Assembly: GCF_003696215.1 (NCBI RefSeq)
Contig: NZ_RFFG01000071.1
Coordinates: forward strand, 1 to 41,011
Source: Actinomadura harenae
GTDB lineage: Bacteria; Actinomycetota; Actinomycetes; Streptosporangiales; Streptosporangiaceae
Direction: 5' to 3'
DNA length: 41,011 bases
Shown here: positions 15,236 through 23,627 of the stretch, in pieces
Layout: the number at the start of each line of letters is the position of its first letter
How positions within the stretch are numbered: position 1 is the first letter of the stretch
The notes under the pieces: generated by a model
The model's database searches: none
The model's input: the letters and a program-made list of their open reading frames with translations, nothing else
Told to the model about the DNA's origin: nothing
Program-made: the position numbers and the translations under genes

Positions 15236-16228
15236 GCTACCGACACCAGGACGATAACGGCCGGAGGGCTCGGCCTCGCCGCCCTCGGCGTCCTGACCTT
15301 CTCGTTCACCCTCCCGAGCACGGCCTTCGCCCTCCGCGGCCTCGACCCGTACCTCATCGGCGTCGGCCGTTCCGGAGTAGCGGCCGTCCTCGCCGCCGTC
15401 GCCCTCCTCCTCGTCCATCCGCGCCTGTCCAGGAAGGACGCGCCGCAGCGATGGGCGCCGACGGCGCGGCAGATTCCCGCGCTGCTCGCGGTGGCCGGCG
15501 GGGTCGTCTTCGGGTTCCCGGTGCTGAGCACGCTGGCGCTCGACCACGGGTCGTCCTCCGCGCACGCGGCCGTGGTGATCGGGCTGCTGCCCGCCGCGAC
15601 GGCCGTCGCCGCCGTCGTGCGCGCGGGGGAGCGGCCGTCCCCGGCGTTCTGGGCCGCGAGTGCTACCGGCCTTGTGTGCATCACCGCTTTCGCGCTCGGG
15701 AGGGCGGGCGGCCGGGTGACCGCCGCGGATCTGCTGCTGTTCGGGGCCCTGGTCGCCGCGGCGATCGGGTACTGCGAGGGCGGGCGCCTCGCCCGTGAGA
15801 TGGCGGGCTGGCGCGTGATCTCCTGGGGCCTCGTCCTCGCCGCGCCCGTGTCCGTCCCCGTGACCGTCCGGCTCCTCGCGACCACCCACCCGCGCTGGAC
15901 GGGCGACTCGGTCATGGGCTTCGCCTACGTCTCGGTCTTCTCCGCCTACCTGGGCTTCTTCGCCTGGTACGCGGGACTCGGCCGCGCCGGGATCGCCCGC
16001 GCCAGCCAGGTGCAGCTCACCCAGCCCGTCCTGAACCTGACCTGGTCGGCGCTGCTGCTCGGCGAGTCCGTGGACGCCACGACCGGCCTCACCGCCGTCG
16101 TCGTCCTGGTCTGCGTGGCCCTCACCCAGCGCGCCCGCATCGCCCAGCGCCCCCGCACGCCCCCCGGCCTCGGGCGATCGAGCCAGGGCGATCGGGCTAG
16201 TCGCGGACGATCTGGGCGAGCAGCGTGA
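15218..16228 (+). CDS. EamA/DMT-family transporter
   Basis: This 336-aa protein has about ten membrane segments arranged as two EamA repeats: residues about 15-150 and 160-300, the second ending SQVQLTQPVLNLTWSALLLGESVD, a typical EamA motif in the last repeat. Drug/metabolite transporters of this family export amino acids or related metabolites; pairing with a MocR regulator suggests a PLP-related or amino compound as substrate (inference). ATG at 15218 has no ribosome binding site and overlaps the divergent MocR start codon. The hydrophilic Arg/Gly/Ser-rich C-terminus runs 32 bp into the convergent small membrane gene; the coding sequence there may be recently extended. Confidence 0.9.
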   Translation: MKHKDSATDTRTITAGGLGLAALGVLTFSFTLPSTAFALRGLDPYLIGVGRSGVAAVLAAVALLLVHPRLSRKDAPQRWAPTARQIPALLAVAGGVVFGFPVLSTLALDHGSSSAHAAVVIGLLPAATAVAAVVRAGERPSPAFWAASATGLVCITAFALGRAGGRVTAADLLLFGALVAAAIGYCEGGRLAREMAGWRVISWGLVLAAPVSVPVTVRLLATTHPRWTGDSVMGFAYVSVFSAYLGFFAWYAGLGRAGIARASQVQLTQPVLNLTWSALLLGESVDATTGLTAVVVLVCVALTQRARIAQRPRTPPGLGRSSQGDRASRGRSGRAA

Positions 16229-16385
16229 TCACCGTCGCGGCCAGCGTCAGCGGGACGGCGGTGTCGGGGAAGGCGGCGGCGATTCCGGCCGACCCCGCCG
16301 CCAGGGTGAGGATGAGCAGGGTTCTGGTGGTCAGAAGGGGGCGCGGCTCGCGGGCGCGGGGCCGTCGCGTGGAGCGTGTGGACAT
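16197..16385 (-). CDS. Small two-helix membrane protein
   Basis: The 62-aa product has an Arg-rich N-terminus (STRSTRRPRAREPRPLL) followed by two hydrophobic stretches (TLLILTLAAGSAGIAAAF and AVPLTLAATVITLLAQIV). The start ATG at 16385 has a strong AAGGAGG site about 7 bases upstream, the best ribosome binding site in this area, which supports a real gene. Upstream in-frame codons extend further but lack such a site. The function is unknown. Its 3' end overlaps that of the EamA gene by 32 bp. Confidence 0.65.
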   Translation of the reverse strand: MSTRSTRRPRAREPRPLLTTRTLLILTLAAGSAGIAAAFPDTAVPLTLAATVITLLAQIVRD

Positions 16386-16411
16386 GGCCTGCGCCTCCTT
16401 CATCGGAGCCG

Positions 16412-16435
16412 GTCGCCTACCGAGTCGCCTACCAG
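16412..16435. repeat. Tandem 12-bp direct repeat in a divergent promoter region
   Basis: GTCGCCTACCGA (16412-16423) is followed directly by GTCGCCTACCAG (16424-16435); 10 of 12 bases match. It lies 27-50 bases upstream of the small membrane gene's ATG, in the gap before the GH18-like gene, where an operator or promoter element would sit. Confidence 0.55.
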
Positions 16436-16498
16436 AAGTGTGCACCCGGTCACTGGATCTTGGTGGGATCGGTGCGGCGTGTCGCCTGGCCATCGGGA

Positions 16499-17521
16499 AT
16501 GATGGGCGAAATGCGGCGGATCTTGCGGTGGGTGACCTGGTTCACGGCCTACGCCCTCGGGCTGGTGCTGCTGGCCGGGACGGGCGCCTGGGCCTGGTGG
16601 CAGCCCGAGCCCAGGGCGCCCGGAACGGGGACGAACGCCCTGTGGGCCCGGCACCAGTGGGTCGGCGAGACGCACACCGACGCCGAGTACCGGGCCTTCG
16701 GGCAGCTGCTGCGCGAGAACCGGATCACCGACGTGTACTTCCACGCGGGCCCGTTCGAGGCCGACGGGACGATCCCGCCGGACAAGTACAAGAACGCTCC
16801 GGCCCTGCTCAATGCCTTGAAGGCGCACGCGCCGGGCGTCCGGGCGCAGGCGTACCTCGGGCAGATCCGCAAGGTCGAGGGCAAGGGTGTCATCGAGATC
16901 GGCGACGCGCGAGTGCAGGAGGAGATCCTCCGGACGGACGCATCGCTCCTCGACCTCGGATTCGCCGGAATCCACTACGACTTCGAACCGATCTACCCCG
17001 ACGACACCGCGTTCCTGCGGCTCCTCGCGCGCACGCGCGACCTGACCCACGCCCGCGGACGGCTCGTCTCGGCGGCCCTCGAACAGCCCACCCTCGAGGA
17101 CGGCCTTCAGCCCGTTTTCAAAGCGCTGGCCTCGCGCACCGGCACCGTCCGCTACCCGCCGCGTCCGACCGAGAAGTACCTCCGGGACGTCGCGGACCTG
17201 GCCGACCAGGTCGCGATCATGACCTACGACACCCAGATGCCCACCCAGGCGCTCGCCGGATGGCACTTCGCGCACCACACCGAGCGGGTCCTGCGCCTGA
17301 TCGGCGACCGGACGACGGTCTTCATGGGCGTCCCGACGTACCGGCCGGTGACCGGCTGGGCGGAGAACCTGGAGGTCGCGCTCCGCGGCGTCCGGCGCGG
17401 CGTGGACGACCTGCCCCGGGCCCCGCGCCGTCCGTTCGGGGTCGGGATCTACGCGGACTGGACGACGAGCCCCGCCCAATGGGCGCGTTACAGGGCGAAC
17501 TGGCTGACTCCGGCGACATAG
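16499..17521 (+). CDS. Membrane-anchored GH18-like TIM-barrel protein
   Basis: The 340-aa product starts with an N-terminal membrane anchor or signal (about residues 6-34; ILRWVTWFTAYALGLVLLAGTG). The remainder looks like a glycoside hydrolase 18-type barrel: the fourth-strand motif FAGIHYDFEP (D161, E163) parallels the GH18 DxDxE catalytic signature, and VAIMTYDTQMPT parallels the conserved MTYD strand. The full DxxDxDxE is not present (LGFAGIHYDFE), so catalytic activity is uncertain. It might cleave or bind an external polysaccharide. Start choice is uncertain: ATG codons at 16499, 16502 and 16511 are in frame and none has a good ribosome binding site. It stands alone. Confidence 0.7.
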   Translation: MMGEMRRILRWVTWFTAYALGLVLLAGTGAWAWWQPEPRAPGTGTNALWARHQWVGETHTDAEYRAFGQLLRENRITDVYFHAGPFEADGTIPPDKYKNAPALLNALKAHAPGVRAQAYLGQIRKVEGKGVIEIGDARVQEEILRTDASLLDLGFAGIHYDFEPIYPDDTAFLRLLARTRDLTHARGRLVSAALEQPTLEDGLQPVFKALASRTGTVRYPPRPTEKYLRDVADLADQVAIMTYDTQMPTQALAGWHFAHHTERVLRLIGDRTTVFMGVPTYRPVTGWAENLEVALRGVRRGVDDLPRAPRRPFGVGIYADWTTSPAQWARYRANWLTPAT

Positions 17522-17585
17522 AAGGAAAACCCTTCCGCCACCCCGCGGGTCACGTTCCCAAACGCCTGTTCCCGCAGGTGGAGAG

Positions 17586-17610
17586 CCCCGGATAGGGCGG
17601 CGTTCCGGGG
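17586..17610 (+). terminator. Candidate hairpin after the GH18-like gene
   Basis: CCCCGGA (17586-17592) pairs with TCCGGGG (17604-17610) with an 11-nt loop, 64 bases past the stop codon. There is no T run, so the call is tentative. Confidence 0.4.
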
Positions 17611-17666
17611 GTAGTCATCGTGCGTATCGGCCTACTGGCTGATGGTGACGGAAAGTGGGGACGCCG

Positions 17667-17882
17667 ATGAGTGACATGCACACCCCGCGTGACGGCGACC
17701 GGCTGGTCCAGCTGACCTCCGAGTTCGACGGGTGGCACTTCGGCCGGGGTGGATCCGGCCGGTGGTGGGCCGTCCGCGGCAACGACCTCGTCCGCGCCGA
17801 GAGCGTCGAGGAGCTCCGTCATCGGGTGCGGGAACTCGGCCCGCGCGAATTCGCCGGACGAGGACGCGTTTGGTCGGACTGA
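17667..17882 (+). CDS. Small conserved-looking protein, 71 aa, unknown function
   Basis: With ATG at 17667 (GGGGA 5 bases upstream) the product is a 71-aa soluble protein rich in Trp, Arg and Gly: LVQLTSEFDGWHFGRGGSGRWWAVRGNDLVRAESVEELRHRVREL. The central part looks like a short beta hairpin (substrate-reading W-R-A pattern) followed by an amphipathic helix. Good codon bias and a strong terminator directly behind it support a real gene. I do not recognise the family with certainty; similar small proteins sit upstream of dapA in some actinobacteria (recollection, unverified). Confidence 0.6.
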   Translation: MSDMHTPRDGDRLVQLTSEFDGWHFGRGGSGRWWAVRGNDLVRAESVEELRHRVRELGPREFAGRGRVWSD

Positions 17883-17923
17883 CCCCGTAACGCGGCATTT
17901 GCGTGCCGCGATGTGTGAGGGAG

Positions 17924-17970
17924 GCCGCCCACCACACGTACCCCCGAGCGTGTGGCGGGCGGCTTCTTCC
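17924..17970 (+). terminator. Hairpin terminator with pyrimidine tail upstream of dapA
   Basis: The 15-base arms at 17924-17938 and 17949-17963 pair at 14 of 15 positions around a 10-nt loop and are followed by TTCTTCC. A smaller hairpin (17891-17897 with 17904-17910, 7 bp) sits just before it. Together they end the transcript of the 71-aa gene. The remaining bases to dapA (to 18130) hold the dapA promoter palindrome and nothing else I can identify. Confidence 0.7.
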
Positions 17971-18111
17971 ATCCCGGGCGCCCGCAGGGAATCCGCCCGC
18001 CGCCCGGCGCCGCGACCAGGGACGCCCGCCGCACCGCGCACCTGATCTTTCGCCTTCGCGCACGCCCGATCCGGCCGTGGGGCATACCTGCGGGTCCAAG
18101 CCGGGTGGCCG

Positions 18112-18125
18112 GAACGGTACCGTTC
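18112..18125. promoter_or_regulatory. 14-bp perfect palindrome at the dapA promoter
   Basis: GAACGGTACCGTTC is perfectly self-complementary and ends 5 bases before the dapA ATG. It contains TACCGT (18118-18123), a TANNNT -10 match 7 bases before the ATG, so a dimeric repressor bound here would cover the promoter of an apparently leaderless dapA mRNA. Confidence 0.55.
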
Positions 18126-18130
18126 GGTGC

Positions 18131-19054
18131 ATGGCACCCAGCACAACGAGTGACGCGCCGTTCGGGCGGATGCTGACCGCGATGGTCACGCCGTTCCTGC
18201 CGGACGGCGGAGTCGACTACGACGGCGCCGCCCGCCTGGCGACCCATCTGGTCGACCGGCAGCGCCATGACGGCCTGGTCGTCAACGGGACCACCGGAGA
18301 GTCCCCCACCACCAGCGACGCCGAGAAAGAGCGCCTGGTGCGCGCCGTGGTCGAGGCCGTGGGCGACCGCGCCACCGTCGTCGCCGGTGCCGGGACCAAC
18401 GACACCGAGCACAGCCGCCACCTGGCCCGGCAGGCCGAGGCCGCCGGAGCGGACGCGCTGCTCGTGGTCACCCCGTACTACAACAAGCCGCCGCAGGCCG
18501 GCCTGCTGGCGCACTTCCGGGCGGTCGCGGACGCGTCCGGCCTGCCCGTGATGCTGTACGACATCCCCGGCCGGTCCGGGGTGCCGATCGAGACCGACAC
18601 GCTGATCCGGCTCGCCGACCACCCGCGTGTCGTCGCGGTGAAGGACGCCAAGGGCGACCTGTTCGCGGGCTCGACGGTCATGGCGAACACCGACCTGGTG
18701 TTCTACTCGGGCGACGACGCGCTGAACCTCGCCTGGCTGTCCCAGGGGGCGGCCGGGTTCGTCAGCGTGGTCGGGCATGTCGTCGGGGCCGACCTGCATG
18801 AGATGATCGACGCGTACAGAGCGGGAGACCACGGCCGCGCGCTGGAGATCCACCGGCGGCTGCTACCCGTGGTCACCGCCATCATGACCCGCACCCAGGG
18901 CGCGATCGCCGTCAAGGCCGCCCTGAAGCTGTTGGGCCTGCCCGGGGGTGGGGCGCTGCGACCCCCGTTGGCCGAGGCCGATTCCGAATTCGCGGCGCGC
19001 CTCGCAGAGGACCTCACCATTGGGGGAGTGCAAGTGCCGGAGGTCATTAGTTGA
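18131..19054 (+). CDS. dapA: 4-hydroxy-tetrahydrodipicolinate synthase
   Basis: DapA condenses pyruvate with aspartate semialdehyde, the first committed step to DAP and lysine. The 307-aa TIM-barrel enzyme shows the substrate loop NGTTGESPT (about 56-64), VTPYYNKPPQ with the catalytic tyrosine, the YDIPGRSG segment and the Schiff-base lysine in VVAVKDAKGD. The ATG at 18131 lacks a Shine-Dalgarno sequence but has a well-placed -10-like TACCGT, so translation is probably leaderless. Its stop codon overlaps the rnj TTG start (TTGA). In Streptomyces thyX precedes dapA (known synteny); here it is absent from this position. Confidence 0.97.
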   Translation: MAPSTTSDAPFGRMLTAMVTPFLPDGGVDYDGAARLATHLVDRQRHDGLVVNGTTGESPTTSDAEKERLVRAVVEAVGDRATVVAGAGTNDTEHSRHLARQAEAAGADALLVVTPYYNKPPQAGLLAHFRAVADASGLPVMLYDIPGRSGVPIETDTLIRLADHPRVVAVKDAKGDLFAGSTVMANTDLVFYSGDDALNLAWLSQGAAGFVSVVGHVVGADLHEMIDAYRAGDHGRALEIHRRLLPVVTAIMTRTQGAIAVKAALKLLGLPGGGALRPPLAEADSEFAARLAEDLTIGGVQVPEVIS

Positions 19055-20739
19055 GCCATCCTCACCCTGAACTGTCGGCCCCGCCGCGGCTCGCGGCGAA
19101 CGGACTGCGCATCGTCGCGCTGGGCGGCCTCGGGGAGATCGGCCGCAACATGACGGTGTTCGAGTACGCCGGCAGGCTGCTCATCGTCGACTGCGGCGTC
19201 CTGTTCCCGGAGACCGAGCAGCCGGGGATCGACCTGATCCTTCCCGACTTCGACTACATCCGCGACCGCCTGGACGACATCGAGGCGGTCATCCTCACGC
19301 ACGGCCACGAGGACCACATCGGGGCCGTTCCCTACCTGCTGCGCGAGCGGCCGGACATCCCGCTGGTCGGCTCCCGGCTGACCCTCGCGCTCCTGGCGGC
19401 CAAGCTCCAGGAGCACAAGATCAGGCCGGTGCTCCGGGAGGTCAAGGAGGGCGACCGGCACGGGTACGGGCCGTTCGACGCCGAGTTCCTCGCCGTCAAC
19501 CACTCGATCCCCGACGCGCTCGCCCTGGCCATCCGGACGCCCGCCGGCGTCGTCCTGGCGACCGGCGACTTCAAGATGGACCAGCTCCCGCTGGACGGCC
19601 GGCTGACCGACCTGCCGGGGTTCGCGCGGCTCGGCGCCGAGGGCATCGACCTGCTGATGTCCGACTCGACCAACGCCGAGGTGCCCGGGTTCGTCACCAG
19701 CGAGCGGGCCATCGGCCCGGTCGTGGACGAGGTGTTCCGCACCGCGGAGGAGCGGCTCATCGTCGCCTGCTTCGCCTCGCACGTGCACCGCGTCCAGCAG
19801 GTCCTGGACGCCGCGGTCGCCAACAACCGCAAGGTCTGCTTCGTCGGCCGGTCCATGGTCCGCAACATGGGCGTCGCCCGTGAGCTCGGCTACCTGGACG
19901 TCCCCGAAGAGATCATGGTGGACGTCAAGGACCTCGACGCCGTCCCGCCGCACGAGCTGGTGCTGATCTGCACCGGGTCGCAGGGCGAGCCGATGTCGGC
20001 GCTGTCCCGGATGGCCGCCCGCGACCACCAGCAGATCCGGATCACCGAGCGCGACACCGTCATGCTCGCCTCGTCCCTGATCCCCGGCAACGAGACCTCG
20101 GTCAACCGGGTGATCAACGGGCTGACCCGGTGGGGCGCCCGCGTCGTGCACAAGGGCAACGCCCTGGTGCACGTGTCCGGGCACGCCTCGGCGGGCGAGC
20201 TGCTGTACGTCCTCAACATGACCAAGCCGGGCAACTTCATGCCGATCCACGGCGAGTGGCGGCACCTGCGGGCGCACGCCAAGCTCGCCGCGCAGACCGG
20301 CGTCCCGGCCGAGAACATCGTCATCGCCGAGGACGGCGTGGTCGTCGACCTGGTGGACGGCCAGGCCAAGATCGTCGGCGCGGTCCCCGCGGGCTACGTC
20401 TACGTGGACGGGCTGTCGGTCGGCGAGGTCACCGAGACCTCGCTGAAGGACCGCCGGATCCTCGGCGAGGAGGGCTTCGTCTCCATCGTCATCGGGATCG
20501 ACTCCAGCAGCGGCAAGATGGTCGCCGGGCCGGAGATCCACGCCCGCGGCGCGGGCATCGTCAACGAGGACTTCGACGTGATCATCGATCGCCTCGAGGA
20601 CGCCCTGCGCGACGCCGCCTCCAACGGCGTCAACGACCACCACCAGATCAACCAGATCATCCGCCGCACCGTCGGCAAGTGGGTCAGCGACACCTACCGT
20701 CGCCGCCCGATGATCATCCCGGTCGTCGTCGAGGTCTGA
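19051..20739 (+). CDS. rnj: Ribonuclease J
   Basis: RNase J is a metallo-beta-lactamase/beta-CASP enzyme with 5'-to-3' exonuclease and endonuclease activity in mRNA turnover and rRNA maturation. The 562-aa protein has the zinc motif HGHEDH at 84-89, TGDFKMDQ (motif 3 aspartate), SDSTNAE, and the beta-CASP blocks ICTGSQGEPMSALSRMA and HVSGHAS. Length is typical for actinobacterial RNase J. The start is TTG at 19051, overlapping the dapA stop, with GGAGG at 19038-19043; translation is probably coupled to dapA. A GC-rich hairpin follows the stop codon. Confidence 0.96.
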   Translation: MSHPHPELSAPPRLAANGLRIVALGGLGEIGRNMTVFEYAGRLLIVDCGVLFPETEQPGIDLILPDFDYIRDRLDDIEAVILTHGHEDHIGAVPYLLRERPDIPLVGSRLTLALLAAKLQEHKIRPVLREVKEGDRHGYGPFDAEFLAVNHSIPDALALAIRTPAGVVLATGDFKMDQLPLDGRLTDLPGFARLGAEGIDLLMSDSTNAEVPGFVTSERAIGPVVDEVFRTAEERLIVACFASHVHRVQQVLDAAVANNRKVCFVGRSMVRNMGVARELGYLDVPEEIMVDVKDLDAVPPHELVLICTGSQGEPMSALSRMAARDHQQIRITERDTVMLASSLIPGNETSVNRVINGLTRWGARVVHKGNALVHVSGHASAGELLYVLNMTKPGNFMPIHGEWRHLRAHAKLAAQTGVPAENIVIAEDGVVVDLVDGQAKIVGAVPAGYVYVDGLSVGEVTETSLKDRRILGEEGFVSIVIGIDSSSGKMVAGPEIHARGAGIVNEDFDVIIDRLEDALRDAASNGVNDHHQINQIIRRTVGKWVSDTYRRRPMIIPVVVEV

Positions 20740-20759
20740 CGCCTCGCTCGACCACCCGA

Positions 20760-20792
20760 CGGCCCCGGCCCGGCACCCCCGGCCCGGGGCCG
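20760..20792 (+). terminator. GC-rich hairpin terminator after rnj
   Basis: Thirteen-base arms (20761-20773 and 20779-20791) pair at 12 of 13 positions, and an outer C-G pair extends the stem to 20760 and 20792. It begins 21 bases after the rnj stop. The stretch between it and ftsK (to 20957) shows only a promoter. Confidence 0.65.
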
Positions 20793-20944
20793 TCGCATGC
20801 CCGCCCCGCATGCCCGCGCCGACCGCCCGTCCCCGTGCGCCCGGCGTGTCGTCCCGGGACGCGCCCGTCCAGCTGGACATATCGGGTTTGCCCGGGTCGC
20901 ACTGACACGCCGAAGCGATCCTGGGAACGCCGGTCGGACTTGGT

Positions 20945-20950
20945 TAATCT
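20945..20950 (+). promoter_or_regulatory. Putative -10 box of ftsK (leaderless)
   Basis: TAATCT fits TANNNT and ends 7 bases before the ftsK ATG, with no ribosome binding site between. No TTGACA-like -35 is evident at the expected distance. Confidence 0.5.
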
Positions 20951-20957
20951 CTGCACC

Positions 20958-23627
20958 ATGGCCACACGTCCGCCCGGGGGAGCGAAGACCGCTTCGTCGT
21001 CCTCGCGTTCCGGGAACGGCGGCGGGTCCGGCGGGTCCGGCGGAGGGCAGGGACGGCAGTCCGGGGGCAGGTCGCCGGGCGGGAGGCCGCCCGCGCAGCG
21101 CAAGCCCAGGCAGGGGTCCGGCAAGGGCCGCTCCCAGGCGCGCAACCAGCCCAGTCAGCCGGATCCGATCCCCCAGCTCGTGCTCGGCCTGTTCAAGTTG
21201 CTGTTCAAGCTCTACCATCTGGCCGCCGTGGCGGTCGGATCGGTCTTCCGCGCCTACGGGAACGGAGCGCGTGACTTGGACGAGCAACACCGCCGGGACG
21301 GGCTCGGCCTCGCGCTGCTCGGCGCGTCGATCGTGCTCGCCTCCGTGCTGTGGTGGACGCCGGAGGGCGTCGTCACGGTCGCGATCGAGCGGGTCGTGCG
21401 GGGCGCGCTCGGCGTCCTCGCCATGGCGCTGCCCGTGGTGCTCGCCGTCCTCGCCTGGCGGACGCTGCGCCACCCCGAGCACAACGAGGACACCGGGCGC
21501 ATCGTCATCGGCATGACGGCGCTCGGCGTCGGCGTGCTCGGCATCGTCCACATCGCGTCCGGCCACCCGGCGCCCGCGCACGACATGGCCGGGGTGCGCG
21601 GCGCGGGCGGCGTGATCGGCTGGCTGGTCGCCGCCCCGATCCGGGCGACGCTGTCGGCGTGGGTCGCGGTCCCGCTGCTGCTCCTGCTGTCGGCGTTCGG
21701 GCTCCTGGTGGTGACGGCGACGCCGATCGCCCGCGTCCCGGACCGGCTGGCCGAGCTGTGGGCGCTCGCGACGCTCCAGGGCCGTCCGGCCCGCGAGGAC
21801 GAGGCGGCCGACGAGGACGGCAAGCCCAAGCGCCGCCGCAGGAAGAAGGACGAGGACGAGGAGGAGGGCATCGAGCTCGGGGAGCACTCCCGGCCGTACG
21901 ACACGCCCGTCCTCGACGACAAGGCCGCCAAGAAGGGCAAGCCCCGCAAGAGCGGCGACCTCGCCGACGAGTTGTTCGGCTCGGATCCGCTCGGCGCCGA
22001 GGGCGTGGACGACGTCCCGCCCCCGCCGCTCCCCGAGGACGACGTCCCCGAGGAGTTCCTTCCGGCCGACACGCCCCCGGACGTCCCGGACGGCCCCGAC
22101 GTCCCGGATCCGACGCCCGCCCCGGCCCGCACCGAGCAGCTGCCGCTGTCGTCGTCCGGCGAGATCTACGAGCTGCCCGACCCGGCGACCCTCCGGCCCG
22201 GCAGCGTCGCCAAGCCGCGCACCAAGGCCAACGACACGGTCGTCGCCTCGCTCACCGAGGTGCTCGAGCAGTTCAACATCGACGCGCAGGTCACCGGGTT
22301 CACCCGGGGCCCGACGATCACCCGGTACGAGATCGAGCTCGGCCCGGCGGTGAAGGTCGAGAAGATCACCGCGCTGACCAAGAACATCGCCTACGCGGTC
22401 AAGTCCGCCGAGGTCCGGATCATCTCCCCGATCCCCGGCAAGTCAGCGATCGGGGTCGAGATCCCGAACGTGGACAAGGACATCGTCAGCCTCGGTGACG
22501 TGCTGCGTTCGCCCGCCGCGACCAACGAGCACCATCCGATGGTCGTGGGCCTGGGCAAGGACGTCGAGGGCCGCACGGTGGTGGCGAACCTGGCGAAGAT
22601 GCCGCACATCCTCATCGCGGGCGCGACCGGTGCGGGCAAGTCGACGTGCATCAACGGGCTGATCACCTCGGTCATGATGCGGGCCACGCCGGACGAGGTC
22701 CGGATGATCCTGGTCGACCCCAAGCGGGTCGAGCTGACCATGTACCAGGGCATTCCGCACCTGATCACGCCGATCATCACCAATCCCAAGAAGGCCGCCG
22801 AGGCCCTGGACTGGGTGGTCGGCGAGATGGACCGCCGCTACGACGACCTGGCGGCGTCCGGGTTCCGGCACGTGGACGACTTCAACAAGGCGGTCCGCGC
22901 GGGCAAGCTGACCGCGCCGCCCGGCAGCGAGCGCGTCTACACGCCCTACCCGTACATGCTGGTGATCGTCGACGAGCTGGCCGACCTGATGATGGTCGCG
23001 CCCCGCGACGTGGAGGACTCGGTCGTCCGGATCACCCAGCTGGCCCGCGCCGCCGGGATCCACCTGGTGCTGGCGACGCAGCGGCCCTCGGTGGACGTGG
23101 TGACCGGCCTGATCAAGGCGAACGTGCCGTCCCGGCTGGCGTTCGCGACGTCCTCGCTCGCCGACAGCCGGGTCATCCTCGACCAGCCCGGCGCGGAGAA
23201 GCTGGTCGGGCAGGGCGACGCGCTGTTCCTGCCGATGGGCGCGAGCAAGCCGATGCGGCTCCAGAACGCGTACGTCTCCGAGAAGGAGATCCACGCGATC
23301 GTCGAGCACTGCAAGGCGCAGATGGAGGCGGTCTACCGCGAGGACGTCGCCGCCGCGTCCGGCCCGAAGAAGGAGATCGACGAGGACATCGGCGACGACA
23401 TGGACCTGCTCGTCCAGGCCGTCGAGCTCGTCGTGACCACGCAGTTCGGGTCGACGTCCATGCTCCAGCGCAAGCTGCGGGTCGGGTTCGCCAAGGCGGG
23501 CCGGCTCATGGACCTGATGGAGAGCCGCAGCATCGTGGGCCCGAGCGAGGGGTCCAAGGCGCGCGACGTCCTGGTGAAGCCGGACGAGCTCGCCGGGGTC
23601 CTCGCCGACGTCCGGGGCGGCGCCTGA
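20958..23627 (+). CDS. ftsK: DNA translocase FtsK/SpoIIIE
   Basis: FtsK pumps chromosomal DNA through the closing septum. The 889-aa protein has a Gly/Ser/Arg-rich N-terminus, about four membrane helices (roughly residues 110-265), a long charged Pro/Asp/Lys-rich linker (about 275-420) and the motor domain. Walker A is GATGAGKST at 555-563, with Walker B MLVIVDELADLMM and the ATQRPSVDVVTG segment. The C-terminal gamma winged helix (TTQFGSTSMLQRKLRVGFAKAGRLMDLME...) reads KOPS-type polarity sites. The ATG at 20958 is preceded by a -10 box 7 bases away, suggesting a leaderless mRNA. The rnj-ftsK order matches Streptomyces. Confidence 0.96.
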   Translation: MATRPPGGAKTASSSSRSGNGGGSGGSGGGQGRQSGGRSPGGRPPAQRKPRQGSGKGRSQARNQPSQPDPIPQLVLGLFKLLFKLYHLAAVAVGSVFRAYGNGARDLDEQHRRDGLGLALLGASIVLASVLWWTPEGVVTVAIERVVRGALGVLAMALPVVLAVLAWRTLRHPEHNEDTGRIVIGMTALGVGVLGIVHIASGHPAPAHDMAGVRGAGGVIGWLVAAPIRATLSAWVAVPLLLLLSAFGLLVVTATPIARVPDRLAELWALATLQGRPAREDEAADEDGKPKRRRRKKDEDEEEGIELGEHSRPYDTPVLDDKAAKKGKPRKSGDLADELFGSDPLGAEGVDDVPPPPLPEDDVPEEFLPADTPPDVPDGPDVPDPTPAPARTEQLPLSSSGEIYELPDPATLRPGSVAKPRTKANDTVVASLTEVLEQFNIDAQVTGFTRGPTITRYEIELGPAVKVEKITALTKNIAYAVKSAEVRIISPIPGKSAIGVEIPNVDKDIVSLGDVLRSPAATNEHHPMVVGLGKDVEGRTVVANLAKMPHILIAGATGAGKSTCINGLITSVMMRATPDEVRMILVDPKRVELTMYQGIPHLITPIITNPKKAAEALDWVVGEMDRRYDDLAASGFRHVDDFNKAVRAGKLTAPPGSERVYTPYPYMLVIVDELADLMMVAPRDVEDSVVRITQLARAAGIHLVLATQRPSVDVVTGLIKANVPSRLAFATSSLADSRVILDQPGAEKLVGQGDALFLPMGASKPMRLQNAYVSEKEIHAIVEHCKAQMEAVYREDVAAASGPKKEIDEDIGDDMDLLVQAVELVVTTQFGSTSMLQRKLRVGFAKAGRLMDLMESRSIVGPSEGSKARDVLVKPDELAGVLADVRGGA

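Noticed and set aside
17883..18130. Lysine-type riboswitch upstream of dapA
   Set aside because: The space is taken by a terminator hairpin and a promoter palindrome directly at the ATG; there is no leader in which a riboswitch could reside.
18703..20880. A long minus-strand open frame over dapA and rnj
   Set aside because: Same composition artefact; the + strand encodes clear DapA and RNase J with catalytic motifs and an overlapping start/stop.
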